From Pterois miles (Eukaryota; Chordata; Actinopteri; Perciformes; Scorpaenidae), in assembly GCA_947000775.1 (NCBI GenBank), contig CAMQGK010000008.1, forward strand, positions 4,234,001-4,298,000: DNA of 64,000 nucleotides, read 5' to 3'. This document shows positions 23,883-35,392 of the stretch, in pieces. The position numbers and the translations under genes were made by a program. The notes under the pieces were generated by a model that ran no database searches, was not told the origin of the DNA, and saw only the letters and a list, made by a program, of their open reading frames with translations. Numbering within the stretch: position 1 is the first letter of the stretch; each line of letters starts with the position of its first letter.

Positions 23883-25019
23883 TTAAAGGTATCCTATGGA
23901 GTTTTTGACCACTTGTAGCGTGATGGAGCGATATTTTTATGAATGGGCCCATGTTTTGTTCGTGCACATACGTGCAAAGTGGCTCACATTCTCACCGCTA
24001 TTCCATTTCCTGTCCTGGGCAGTTAATGAAGGTAACCTGAACCGACGCACCTTCATACAATAGTCTGTATGATATCTAATGAAAAATTAGTCCTCATTTT
24101 TTGTGCGTTTTCCCACGAATGTCAAGCAACATGTGACGCATGTGTCAATTCCCACTTGTTACAAGCATTCATGCATACGTCTTTTCAAAAATAAACTTGT
24201 GTCTTCACTGGGAACAATTTGGTTAGGTTTGGGCAACAAAACTACTTAGGTTTTGGAAAGGATTGTGGTTCGGGTTCAAATAACTCTGGATGTGATGTAA
24301 CATAAATGTGGAAGTTACATGTCAAACAAATCAGCGTTGACTTCTGGTTTCACACAGGCTACCAACATCAGTCTCCTGTGCAGTGGTTGTCGCTCTTTAT
24401 ACTTCCTGGTTTACAATTATGTGGATTACATATGAATAGATTTTGTGGGATATATACAACTCACACATCACTTTTCGTAGGAATAGCTACAAACAATGCA
24501 AGACACTGACCATCATGGGTTGCAATATTTCAACTTCAGATGCACTAAACGTTCTTAGCCATCCAAATCTTTTCTTATGCAGGTTTTGCTAAATGTTTGT
24601 CTATTATTAACATAGTCAACCTCCTAAACACTATATAAGTACAAGTGGTATACAGTGTCAAATACTCTGGCACATGCCCGAGAATTGAAGAGATGCCACT
24701 AAAAAAGGCTGTAAGAAGAAAAACTTCAGCAGTAGTGAAACTAAGGTACTGTTAACTAAGCTTAAACATGATGAATGTGATTTTCCAGAGCATAAACCTA
24801 GAGCATAGAGCATAGAGCAAGAGCATAAAAGAGAAAAGCAAAAACAAGAAAACATTGGTGAATCCTAGAAATCAATGGGTACTATCAAAATAAGAACAAA
24901 TCATGGATATGGACAAAAGTAAGAGGAAATGTGTTCGTAAATCGCTTCCTGCATGAGGCCCAATGTGTTACACAACATACCTTTTTTGTGGACACAAAAA
25001 CCCCACGGGGTACCTTTAA
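23883..25019. mobile_element. Element with 25-bp terminal inverted repeats, containing repeat B3
   Basis: The left end (23883-23907, beginning 'ttaaaggtatcctatggag') and the inverse of the right end (24995-25019, beginning 'ttaaaggtaccccgtgggg') match at 21 of 25 positions. This makes a 1137-bp unit. Inside it lies a copy of the B repeat (24045-24510), apparently a later insertion. No transposase is present. The superfamily is unclear because no reliable target duplication is visible. Confidence 0.65.
24045..24510 (+). repeat. Repeat family B, copy B3
   Basis: 'caacatgtgacgcatgtgtc', 'ttaggtttgggcaacaaaac', 'cagtctcctg' and 'atagctacaaaca' blocks match the copy at 55085-55575 in the same order and orientation. 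It lies inside the inverted-repeat unit 23883-25019. Confidence 0.75.
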
Positions 25020-25990
25020 CCACTGTGATCAGTTTTAGCTTCTCAGTCAGAGCAAACTGTGTGTACTCCCTGTATGTGTGAATAAAATGGTACCAGTACC
25101 AAGTCTCCTGCTAAGTTGTAAAAAATGTTCTCTACTATTTAATATACTAACACTTGTAATGTGAAGCATTAGCCATTTTGCCATCCAGTCATTACATAAC
25201 ATTTTCATTAGATGTTTAAAATGCAAAAGATTCAGTCAGAAAATGACTTTTTGGTACAAAAAAAAGAGAATATGTAACCTCTTATCAGGTTGTTTTAATT
25301 TTGTGTTATCGCTCATTGCGTGGGAGTGTGATTCGCTTTTTTCTAATAACATCTCGTTCTCAAAACACATCGTTTTTGGCGATGAGGTCTTTGTAACGGC
25401 GTCGAGTGCTTTCCCTAGCATCACTTTGGACCACTCATCCACTCAAGAGCGAGATCGATGCTACACGCAGCAATGATGATGATTTTCAGTGATGACTGTA
25501 TAGCCTTGATCTTCATGGTTCGGATAGTAAACACTGCCTCAGAATCGCCTGCGAGCTCAGCTCCACATTTGAATGTGGTTATTCCGAAGTCCTCGGGACA
25601 CATGCCGAGTTGTTATTGTTATTTCTTGTTTGATGCAGTAGATTCAGACTGGCTTTTGCATATCAGGCTGTGGAGAAAGAACCATATGCTGAATGCGAGT
25701 GTTTGGAGGTTTTGATTTTTTTAATTGCCTTAAGGGTTGATTCAAAATTTCCAATAAGAGAGAACTATCAGTGTCACTGTGTTTCATTTATTTTGACATG
25801 CACACACAAAAAATCACTAATTAATCAACCAAATGGGTTTACTACTTTACTTTAACCACTGTAGTATAATATGATATGGCTGCAAACTGTTATCATCTAC
25901 TTTTTAAACTTACATGTAACTCTTTGCTACTGATTGTTTTGCAGTTTTAATATCATATGGACATCATTTTGCTATACATTTGTGACCATT
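25020..25990. other. Intergenic DNA, no gene recognised
   Basis: Several mid-sized frames overlap at 25236-25715 on both strands; none shows a known domain. No repeats were recognised. Confidence 0.45.
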
Positions 25991-26282
25991 TTAAAGGTGC
26001 AGTGTGTTGGATACGCAGCATCTAGCAGTGACATTGCAGGTTGCAACCAACTGAAACTTCTCTTGTCTGCCATGCATGAATGGCTCGATCAGCCAGTGTT
26101 TGGTTTGTCCATTCTGGGCGACTGTAGAAACATGGTGGCTGGCTCTATGAAGACGATCTGCTTCGTATGTAGATATATATGGCTCATACTAAGGTAATAA
26201 AAACACAATTCTTATTTGCAAGGCATTATACACTAACTTTAAAAAAATCTGCCCCTTTACATGCTACACCCTGTTGCTTTAA
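25991..26282. mobile_element. Short inverted-repeat element (family E, copy 2)
   Basis: Left end 'ttaaaggtgcagtgtgt' and the inverse of the right end 'ttaaagcaacagggtgt' match at 13 of 17 positions, giving a 292-bp unit. Its left part matches 16770-16930. It is non-coding; the superfamily is unresolved. Confidence 0.6.
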
Positions 26283-26602
26283 GGTGTTACTGGGTCAGAA
26301 TAACCATATTTTAGTTTGGGTAAATAACCCTACAATATATAAAAAAATCTAAAAATAACACTGACTTTTGGTCAAAATTGGTCTGGGTAAAGCGCTACGT
26401 TGTCTCAAACTGTATTAACCCAGTGGTTTTTGGTGTGAACCTTGTTCCTCAGGAACCATACGTTTTAGTATGTTCTAATGGAGTTAAATGACATAACATA
26501 TGCTGAAGAAAATATACTTATATTTATCATTCTCAGGGAATTTTTAGCTCCTTATGATGGAAATATCCTATTTTGACTTGTGATAATTAAAACCGCCTCA
26601 CT

Positions 26603-27357
26603 CAGGGTCGGCTTAAAGCATAGGTCATATACTGTAGGTGACCGCCAAGGGCACCACCTCCTGGGGTGGCGCTGGTCGCTGTGCCATGTGTAACAGGGTC
26701 ATTTTGTGCCCTATATCTATCTTGATTTTTATATGTACACAAAATTGATCTGGTTACAGTTTATCTAAACTCAAACAATTCTTCCTCTGTGGTCCCTACT
26801 ATAAATCCCCTTGCTCTTTTGTACAGTTATCCTGTGGGAGACGTGGGTGTGATTTCTTTTGGCTGATTTATTATCCTTATTCATCCCATGATTCATACTA
26901 TTTTGTTTATATTTTTGTTTTCCACAGTGTTATATTGTCTATACCAACCTGTCAATATATTGATTTCAATGAACTGGCATTTAAAAACAGCTGTGTATGA
27001 GTAAATACTGCAGTCCTAAAGTTATGGCGATGGAGCTGGAGCAGACCATAGATTTAACACTGGAGGCTCTGTTTCCTTATGTGTTTATCAGAGAATAAGC
27101 AGAGGCCAACCATAAAGAGATCCTGGTGTCCTCTGGTTAAACATGTGCATCACAGCAGCCTGAGTATGGGTCAGGACATAAGATCGCTAGTTGGTCAGAT
27201 GTCAAGAGGTGCAGCTATCTAGTATTTTCGCATTTTATTTCTTCATAATGAAAAGGTCCAAGCCTCGAGGTGCAGACGGAGAAAAGAAGAGGAGGAAAAG
27301 AAAGACTAATACTTAGGAATTTCGCTTGGGGCACCAAAAGGGCAAGAGCCGACCCTT
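26603..27357. mobile_element. hAT-type internally deleted element with a transposase N-terminal remnant
   Basis: Left end 'cagggtcggct' (26603-26613) and the inverse of the right end 'aagggtcggct' (27347-27357) match at 10 of 11. The flanks gcctcact (26595-26602) and ttctcact (27358-27365) agree at 6 of 8, as expected for an old 8-bp hAT duplication. At 27248 an ATG opens MKRSKPRGADGEKKRRKRK before a stop. This resembles the basic N-terminus of hAT transposases of the zinc-finger MYM-related group. Most of the transposase is gone, so the element is non-autonomous. Confidence 0.65.
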
Positions 27358-28049
27358 TTCTCACTCCATGCATGTACAGCTTCTGAGTCATATCTAAGAA
27401 AACATACCTTCCCTATGATTAACTATATACCCTCCCTATAATCAAGCATTGTTTTGTCTTATTATTATATAGGTTTATTTTGAGAGAATCCAGTCAACTA
27501 AGTGATAAAAATGCACATCCAGGCTTACCTATACATCATAAATGTATTTACCTTCTATCTGCTGTACTTCCACGGGGCTGCATGTACAGTCTTCTGAGGG
27601 GGTTTGATTTTAATGGGACGATAGAGGGCGCTAGTAAGCAAGGATACAGCCACTGTTGGAATTCAGACATTAGTCTGAGAAAGATGCAGCTGCTGAAACT
27701 GGCTGCCTCTTGTCCTCTCCCACTCTGCCCCTCACTCCTTCATTCACTGTATATCATGAGACGCCACACTGTCCTTATACTGTATATACTAAAACAGCAG
27801 AGCATTCCCAATTCCAAGTTAGAGGAGGGTATCCTCACGCACGAGCATTAAAGCACAAGTTTCTTCTGTTTTGCACTTAACACAGCAGTGCAAATGCGCA
27901 TATGTACCATAGGAGCAAAAAAATGTGCTCACCTTACACAGCGCGCCCTTGGGGAGGATTTATGCATGACTGTGGCCGTCAGCGTCTCATGGATGTTTGC
28001 TCAACACACAAGTACTTAGACTGGCAGCTGTGTAGGACACACACGGCGC
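27358..28049. other. Gene-upstream DNA, no gene recognised
   Basis: The transition from AT-rich intergenic DNA to the CpG-richer pcdh7 upstream region. The frame at 27480-27851 has no recognisable domain. Confidence 0.45.
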
Positions 28050-29729
28050 ACACTAATCTTACACATGGAGTTGGGTTTGCGCAGTGGCCGGTCGTCTGAG
28101 GGGACACACGGGAGGGATTCCCGTCTTTCTTCCCTTCTTTTTACGCAAGCTAATTCACAGCCACTGTCTCGGATTCTTGGATGCTGAGTGGACTCAACAG
28201 CACGCGGGGCGAAAGACACGGAGCGCGCTGTATGCGCCGGAGGAGAGCACAGCCACTAGCGACCACACGCATTCATATTAGTAACCACGGGGAAACCACA
28301 GCAGTGCGCACACAGCCAGTCTGCCAGCCAGCCCTGTCCCGTCTCACCTGTCCTGAAGCGGACGACTCAGCCGCTGCAGGACAGGCGACAGGAGATTTGG
28401 AACTATCTCATATCATAATAAAAACATAACTTGTGTTGTCAACCTAAGAGTGCGTAAAAGTTATGCTTCTTGGCAAGGGATCTCTTGCGGCAAAGCCAAT
28501 CCCCGCATCGCTACCACTACAAAATGAAAGAAATGACATTACCCAATGTTCATTATAATGTCAAATACATTAAAATAGTATTCTTTATCGGATGTCTCGA
28601 CATATCGCCTACAGGAGCACACATGTGAAGCATCCGAACTGTGCTCACAAAGTGCCGAGAAAATATCGATAAAAACGATTATTATTAAGGCATCTCCCTC
28701 CTCTGCACCCCCCCCCCCCCCCCTTTTTTTTCTTCGTCAAATATTGTCTGCTGGTGTCTGGACCAGGCGATCCAGACCAAGTCCGACCCTGTTTACGTGC
28801 GCGCTGCTGGGGGAGAGGAAACCGGTAGGGAGGTGGAGAGAAAGAGAGAGGGAGGGAGAGAGGTGGAGAGAGAGAGAGACTGCAATATCATTTGTGAATC
28901 CCTCTCAGAGTGCTGCAGATAGGGGCTGCCAACACATGCGGCGCGTCTGCAGGTGAGGGAACAGGCTGAATGTGCTGGACACACTGAGGAATTCAACCCA
29001 ACGTGTCCTGAAAAAAACTGCGTCGGATATACGCTCTTAATTGTTTTGATTTTCCGTCCACATACAACCTTTGCATTGTGGAGTTGGAGAGAGAACTGTA
29101 CTATCTGCAAGTGACTTGGAGGAAGAGAGCAGCAACCGGACAGGTAATTTTGCTTCATATTCACATCCCCGAGATCGGAGAGTTGACGGGCTCCGCGCCG
29201 TGTGATTAGTTTGGAAACTGCGCGGGCATTTAAATGATCCTCGGTGGACATATCGTCGGACTGAGGAATATTGCAGCCTCACCCAAAAAAGAGGAGATTC
29301 TAACCACAGACTGAGTAAAAACGGCGGCATATGGACTGCACTTTCCGCTGCTGATATGATGCTCGGACTATAAGATTTTTTGGCTTTTACGCGCATGAAA
29401 TTCAAATATCTGTGGGAGCGCACGGAGGCGAGTTTTTGATATCATTGCGCCTTTTTTCACTAAAATAAGGAAACTAACATCCAGTGCTGGAGGAGGAAAA
29501 GCACAGAGCAGACAGAGAGCCCGTGCACTTGCTGCTTTGCACTGCAGCAGGAGCGATGTAGGAAGTCGTCCGGAGGATGAAGTCTCGCGCATCCCGCAGC
29601 AGAGGGCTTTGCTCTTTATGAAAACCATATTTTCTGCCATACTTGGACTCTCCAGCGGTGATTAAATTATTTCTTTCTTTTGGTCATTTTTTTCAAATCT
29701 AAGTGGACATTTTTTTCCAGGGGAGAACA
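28050..29729 (+). promoter_or_regulatory. pcdh7: Probable promoter and 5' UTR of pcdh7
   Basis: CpG dinucleotides become frequent here (for example 28080-28300, with 'cacgcggggcgaaagacacg' and 'gagcgcgctgtatgcgccgg'), in contrast to the AT-rich intergenic DNA. No convincing TATA box fixes the start site, so a dispersed CpG-type promoter is likely. A C16-T8 tract lies at 28708-28731 and a GA-rich stretch at 28835-28880. Candidate splice signals for a 5' UTR intron are present: donors ctgcag|gtgagg (cut after 28952) and gacag|gtaatt (cut after 29143), and an acceptor ending 'tttttttccag' at 29720. The exact transcription start cannot be read from the sequence. Confidence 0.5.
28708..28731. repeat. 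C16-T8 homopolymer tract
   Basis: Sixteen C are followed directly by eight T, upstream of the pcdh7 coding exon. Confidence 0.9.
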
Positions 29730-32700
29730 ATGAGGACTACTGGTGCAGTGGACTATTTGTACTATTGCATGCTCATCCTGCAGCTCGTGCATCAGCCCGC
29801 TGCCAAGCAAGTGCTCCGGTACCGCTTGGCCGAGGAGGGACCCGCCGATGTCAGGGTGGGGAACGTAGCCGGCGACCTGGGCATCGTCGCCGGGTCCGGT
29901 GAGGTGACATTCACGCTGGAGTCAGGCTCAGATTTTTTCAAAATAGACAACATAACAGGTGAGCTCACCACTAACGAGAGGCGCATAGACCGCGAGAAAT
30001 TGCAGCAGTGCCAGATGATATTTGATGAGAATGAGTGTTTTATAGATTTTGAAGTGTCAGTGATAGGGCCAGCCCAAAGCTGGGTCGACCTATTTGAGGG
30101 GAAAGTCATCATATTAGATATCAATGACAACACCCCGTCTTTCCCTTCCCCTGTCCTGACACTGTCTGTGGAGGAGAACAGACCCATTGGAACCCTTTAT
30201 CTGCTGCCCACCGCCACAGACAGAGATTTTGGCAGAAATGGAATAGAGCGATATGAGCTCATCCAGGACAATGGGGAGAACTCAAGGCGCTTGGGCTCTT
30301 CTGGAGATTCATTCTCGGGGAAGAGGAGATTTGAGGAAGGGGCGAGCAGGAGCAGCGTCTTTGAACTGCAAGTTGCTGACACCACTGATGGAGAGAAGCA
30401 GCCTCAGCTCATCATTAAAGGGGCCCTTGATAGGGAACAGAGGGACTCCTATGAGCTCACACTGCGCGTGAGGGATGGAGGAGATCCCCCTCGCTCCTCC
30501 CAGGCCATTCTGAGGGTGATGATCACTGATGTGAATGACAACAGCCCTCGTTTTGAGAAGAGCGTGTATGAAGCTGACCTGCCAGAAAACAGCTCCCCTG
30601 GCGCCCCCATACTGCAGCTGAAAGCGGCTGATGCAGACGTGGGGGTTAATGGTCAAATAGAGTACGTGTTCGGGGCGGCCACAGAGTCAGTGAGGAGGCT
30701 GCTGAGGTTGGATGAGAGCACAGGGTGGCTGAGTGTGTTGCACCGCATTGACCGTGAAGAAGTGAGCCAACTGAGGTTCACAGTAATGGCCCGTGACCGA
30801 GGCCAGCCACCCAAAATGGACAAGGCCACTGTGGTGTTAAACATCAAGGATGAGAACGACAATGTCCCTGCTATTGAGATAAGGAAAATTGGACGCATTT
30901 TCTTAAAAGATGGCATAGCCAACGTGGCTGAGGATGTGGTGGTGGACACACCCATTGCCTTGGTTCAGGTGTCGGACCGCGACCAGGGGGAGAACGGCAT
31001 TGTGACATGCACAGTAGTGGGGGATGTTCCCTTTCAGCTCAAACCGGCCAGTGAGATGGAGGGTGAGCAGAATAAAAAGAAATATTTCCTGCACACGTCT
31101 GCACCGCTGGACTATGAGGCCACACAGGAATACAATGTGGTCATAGTGGCAGTGGACTCTGGAAGCCCCAGTCTGGCGAGTAACAACTCTCTTATCGTTA
31201 AAGTGGGCGACACCAACGACAACCCTCCTATCTTCAGCCAGAATGTAGTAGAGGTGTCGTTTCCAGAAAACAATGCCCCCGGCGAGAGGGTGACAACAGT
31301 GGCAGCCATTGACGCAGATAGTGGGAAGAATGCTGAAATAGCCTATTCCCTTGACTCATCAGTAAATGGGATTTTCTCTATCGATGCAGACAGTGGAGAC
31401 ATCCGAGTAAACACCATTCTGGATAGAGAGCAAACGGAGCGCTACGAATTCAAAGTGATAGCCAAAGATAAAGGTGGAAACACTCTACAAGGCTCTGCAA
31501 CGGTGGTTGTCCTGGTGGCTGACAAGAATGACAACGAACCAAAGTTCATGCAGGATGTGTTCACTTTCTACGTCAAGGAGAACCTCGAGCCAAATAGCCC
31601 GGTCGGCATGGTGACGGTCATTGATGCAGATAAAGGCCAAAATGCAGAGATGAGTCTTTTCATCGAGGAAGAAGACGACATCTTTTCTATCGAGAATGAC
31701 ACTGGGACTATTTTTTCCACCCTGTCTTTCGACAGAGAGCAGAAAACGACATACACGTTTCGTGTCAAGGCTGTGGATGGCGGCGACCCTCCCAGATCTG
31801 CCACCGCCACGGTTTCTCTCTTTGTCATGGATGAAAATGACAACGCACCAACTGTCACTTTCCCAATAAACAGCTCCTACACCCTCCTTCCCCCCTCCAG
31901 TAACATCAGAACAGTTGTAAGAACTGTCATAGCCACTGATACAGACACCGGCATCAACGCTGACTTGAACTACAGCATCATTGGGGGGAACCCCTTCAAG
32001 CTGTTTGAGATCGATGGGGGCACTGGGGTCATTTCACTGGTGGGGAAGTTGGAGCAGAAGCACTACGGCCTCCACAGACTGGTGGTCCAGGTGAACGACA
32101 GTGGCCAGCCTTCACAGAGCACCACCACGCTAGTTCATGTGTATGTCAATGAGACACTTTCCAATTCCACAGTTGTGGACACCCAGGTGGCTAAGAGCCT
32201 GAGCACATCCCTCAACACCAACATTGCTGGTGACCCCAACTATGATCTAAGCAAACAGCGGCTAAGCATTGTAATCGGAGTAGTTTCGGGCATCATGACA
32301 GTCATCCTCATTATTCTGGTTGTCGTCATGGCCCGTTACTGCCGTCCCAAGAACAAGAATGGCTACGAGGCTGGCAAGAAGGATCATGAAGACTTCTTCA
32401 CACCGCAGCAGCATGACAAGTCCAAGAAGCCCAAGAAAGATAAGAAGAAGCAGAAGTCCAAACAGCCACTCTACAGCAGTATCGTCACCGTAGAGGCCTC
32501 CAAACCCAACGGGCAGCGCTACGACGGCGTCAACGAGAAGCTGTCGGACAGTCCCGGCATGGGCCGCTACCGTTCGGTCAACGGAGGGCCGGGAAGCCCT
32601 GATCTGGCCCGGCACTACAAGTCCAGTTCACCACTTCCTACTGTCCAGCTTCACCCGCAGTCGCCGACAGCTGGAAAAAAGCACCAGGCAGTTCAGGACC

Positions 32701-32804
32701 TGCCCCCTGCCAACACCTTTGTTGGCACCGGAGATAACATATCCCTTGGATCTGACCACTGCTCTGAATACAGCAGTCAAACTATCAACAAGTACAACAA
32801 ACAG
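29730..32804 (+). CDS. pcdh7: Protocadherin-7, first coding exon (partial gene)
   Basis: A delta-1 protocadherin: a single-pass adhesion receptor for calcium-dependent homophilic contact, mainly between neurons, known also to signal through its cytoplasmic tail. The start is the first in-frame ATG after a TAA at 29700-29702, with A at -3. Residues 1-25 form a signal peptide ending QPAA, then KQVLRYRLAEEGPADVR. Seven cadherin repeats follow; linkers DINDN (130-134), DVNDN (267-271), DENDN (374-378), DTNDN (494-498), DKNDN (598-602) and DENDN (701-705) mark the calcium sites. Cys94 and Cys103 lie in EC1. Sequons include Asn74, Asn714, Asn747 and Asn807. The transmembrane helix is about 845-868, followed by a Lys-rich stretch (898-911) and the conserved tail block YKSSSPLPTVQLHPQSP. 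The 1025 codons end in phase 0 at KYNKQ, where human PCDH7 also splices. The RRVTF motif for protein phosphatase 1 must lie in later exons. Whether this is pcdh7a or pcdh7b is unresolved. Confidence 0.97.
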
Positions 32805-32810
32805 GTAAGA
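32799..32810 (+). other. pcdh7: Splice donor of pcdh7 exon 1
   Basis: The exon ends aaacag after the KYNKQ codons and the intron begins gtaaga at 32805, a full match to the vertebrate donor consensus. The frame is cut between codons (phase 0). Without splicing, the frame runs 17 more codons (VRRHVSMFLFF and on) to a TAA at 32856-32858, a sequence not expected in the family. Confidence 0.93.
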
Positions 32811-33949
32811 AGACACGTCTCCATGTTCCTTTTTTTTCTCCCCCTCCACCACTCTTAAATGTCTTCTGTTTCTTCCTCTTAGCGTTCTCTCCACCATAAT
32901 GCTTTCTGACAGGGCTAGTCTCAGTAGTCTTGTTGCTTTTATGGTGCTAATGTGTGTCAAGTTAGCGGCATTGATCTGTTTTGGTTTGGAGTGCCATTCA
33001 CATGTGATATTGAAAGGGAAGAGAATGGTTTAGATTAGTTTAGGGAAGTGTGTGTGTGGGGGGATTGTTACCTCGACCAAATGCGTTCCAACTTTTTCCC
33101 CCTTTTATCACGGCATGTGTTGAAGCTGCCTTTTCCGTCTGCGGTGTCACATCTGCTAACCTTAGCAACTATTTGTCGGAGTGTTGTAGACAGCTCACAT
33201 AAGGGATTGGTTTGCAGTTATTTTATCCCAGAGGGGAGCGTGCCAGGGTCTGGCTACACTCCCCCCTTAGTCATGTCAAGCCCTGCCCTGCCCCTCTGTC
33301 TGTGACAAGGCCGCCTTGTGAAAGACAGAGAAAAAACAAAAGAGAGAAAGGTAGATGTGGAGCGAATGCAGCACAAACATGGCTTTGTGAGTCAGTTTTA
33401 CAGTCACGGCTTGAGTATGAACATCTGGCCAGGAAGCCATATTAACATTCCTGTGCACTTCGGGGTCTGCATCAATTCATTGACCTAGCAGCGAAATTGG
33501 ACGTTTTTATATCACCTCCCATATTGTGCCTCGTCTCCTTTTACTCCCTTTATCCGTTTCCTCGTATATAAATGTCTACCATCTTCTACCTGCTTTCCCT
33601 CCACTCTCCTCCACCCTCCAGCTTCTTGTTTTTGCTTTTCCTTCGTCCCTGTAACTCTTCCATTTGCAGTGCTGGGAAAAAAAAAGGTGTGGGTGGCATG
33701 ATGTGATATTTAAATGTGAGCTTTTATCAGTTCAGTCTTTATATATATTTTTGTGCCTGTTTTTCCCGCTGTGATGTGCAACAACAGCAAGAAGCAAAGT
33801 TAATACATAATGAAGTCAGCTGATTTGCGTTTTAAGGGAAAAGAACACTATTGTTTTATGTGCTTTCCGTGGCAGTCTAATGAATTATTGATCTTTCTTT
33901 TACCTGGTGTCAGCACTACACTTTTAGAAATCTGGAGTGCTGTTTTCTC

Positions 33950-34320
33950 TCAGCTGGATTGTTGCCTTTTTCCCTCCATTTTCTGTTTTTGATTTCCTCT
34001 TTCTTTTTATCTCGAGGAATCTCTCTCTTCAATGCCCACTGTCACCCCTCAAATTCTCCTTCGGCCCTGCGTAGTACATCCTTGCATATCCTGTGTTTTC
34101 CTTTTTCTCTCCGTTTTTTCAGCCTTCGCCACATCATACCCTTTACAATGGTCCTCTCCGCCTTTTTTTCTTGCAGTGGTTTCTTTTTAAATCACCACTC
34201 TCATCTCTCTATATCCCTCTCCCCCTCCCTCTTGCTGTTACTCTCCTCAAATTATTTCACTCCCCTTTTTACTTCCTCTTCTCTTCTCTCTGCTCTGTCT
34301 CTAACAGCTTCTAATATGGT
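33950..34320. repeat. Pyrimidine-rich intronic tract
   Basis: Long C/T-rich sequence ('ctctccccctccctcttgct' and similar), which gives rise to Ser/Leu/Phe-rich frames of up to 141 codons without homology. Low complexity, with no gene. Confidence 0.7.
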
Positions 34321-35336
34321 GTATTCACTGAGCTGCTTCCCAGAGTGTGAGGAGTGCTGTTGCTTTCGGATGTCTCCTGCATAATTAAAAGGGCACTCTA
34401 TTTGCTGCTGCGGCAGCAGCATGTATTGTGTGTCACTATGCTCCACTTATATAATTATTTATTTACTCTCTACATTAATGCTGTGGTAACTTTTATGGAC
34501 TGTGCATTTGTTAGAAGGCAGTGTCATGGGAAAAGCCATTGTGCACAGAGTATTTTCCTGATTCTTGGCCATTTAAATTGTAATAGTGAAGCAAGTGTTT
34601 ACTGGTCTACCGGGCAATGTCATCTATGTGTATTGTGGCCTGTTAGGTGTTTAGTATACAATAGCTAGCAGGTATTCAAAGTGCCTTTTATATCCCACGG
34701 GCTCAGTAAATACTCACTGTTGATGCATTATGTTGATGTGAATAAAAGGGGTGAAATTTAATGGCCGCACAAGAGAGCTAATTGAGGAGAAGGTGTGTGT
34801 TTGTGTGCTTCAATTATGTGGCATTAAACAACCACCTCTGTGTAAGAGTAAAGCAGTGAAGCGGTCATGCTCTTGATTTCAGCGACGGCGAGAAATATTC
34901 CGCCGTCACATAAGTGCCACTACAGCTTAAAGACATAATAAAACACTCAAGGGCACTCATGTTCCCCAGTTAAAGGAACAATTTGTGCAAAATCTGGATT
35001 AGTGGTAGAACCAGTGACATTATATGTTTATTAAATATTTAGTTTAGTTTAGTTTTACCTTGTTGAGGTTTATTCATATTAGAGAGGTTATATTTAAATG
35101 TGTTTTTATGACATGTGGCCACAAATGAGGATGTGTATGGTTAAGATTAATGATAAGGAAGGTTTTCATTGTGTGCACATACACTCCCTCGCCCACAAAC
35201 CCTTCCCTTTCACCACTCCCTCTCTTTTTGTCCGTCTGTGGGAAGAGATAGAGACAGGCACAAGAAAGACGGCCCTGTTAGCGGTGTAGAGAATGGCCCC
35301 TACTGTTTCACAAGGGACTCGGGGGGTCGGGTGGAA

Positions 35337-35392
35337 AGAAGAGACAGAGAGAGCGAGAGAGAGAGAGAGAAAGACCGGGAGGGAGAGAATAG
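35337..35392. repeat. GA-rich simple sequence
   Basis: Repeated gaga/gagc units with an AGAGAGAG core in intron 1. Confidence 0.8.

Noticed and set aside
28793..29423. Antisense frames of 152 and 128 codons in the pcdh7 leader
   Set aside because: Overlap the GA-rich and CpG-rich leader, low complexity in part, no domain.
29703..29729. Upstream GTG start giving nine extra residues to pcdh7
   Set aside because: Vertebrate genes start at ATG; the ATG at 29730 has A at -3 and leads directly into a good signal peptide.
29792..32960. Antisense frames across pcdh7 exon 1 (131, 115, 117 and 110 codons and others)
   Set aside because: Shadows of the strongly coding plus strand; none resembles a known protein.
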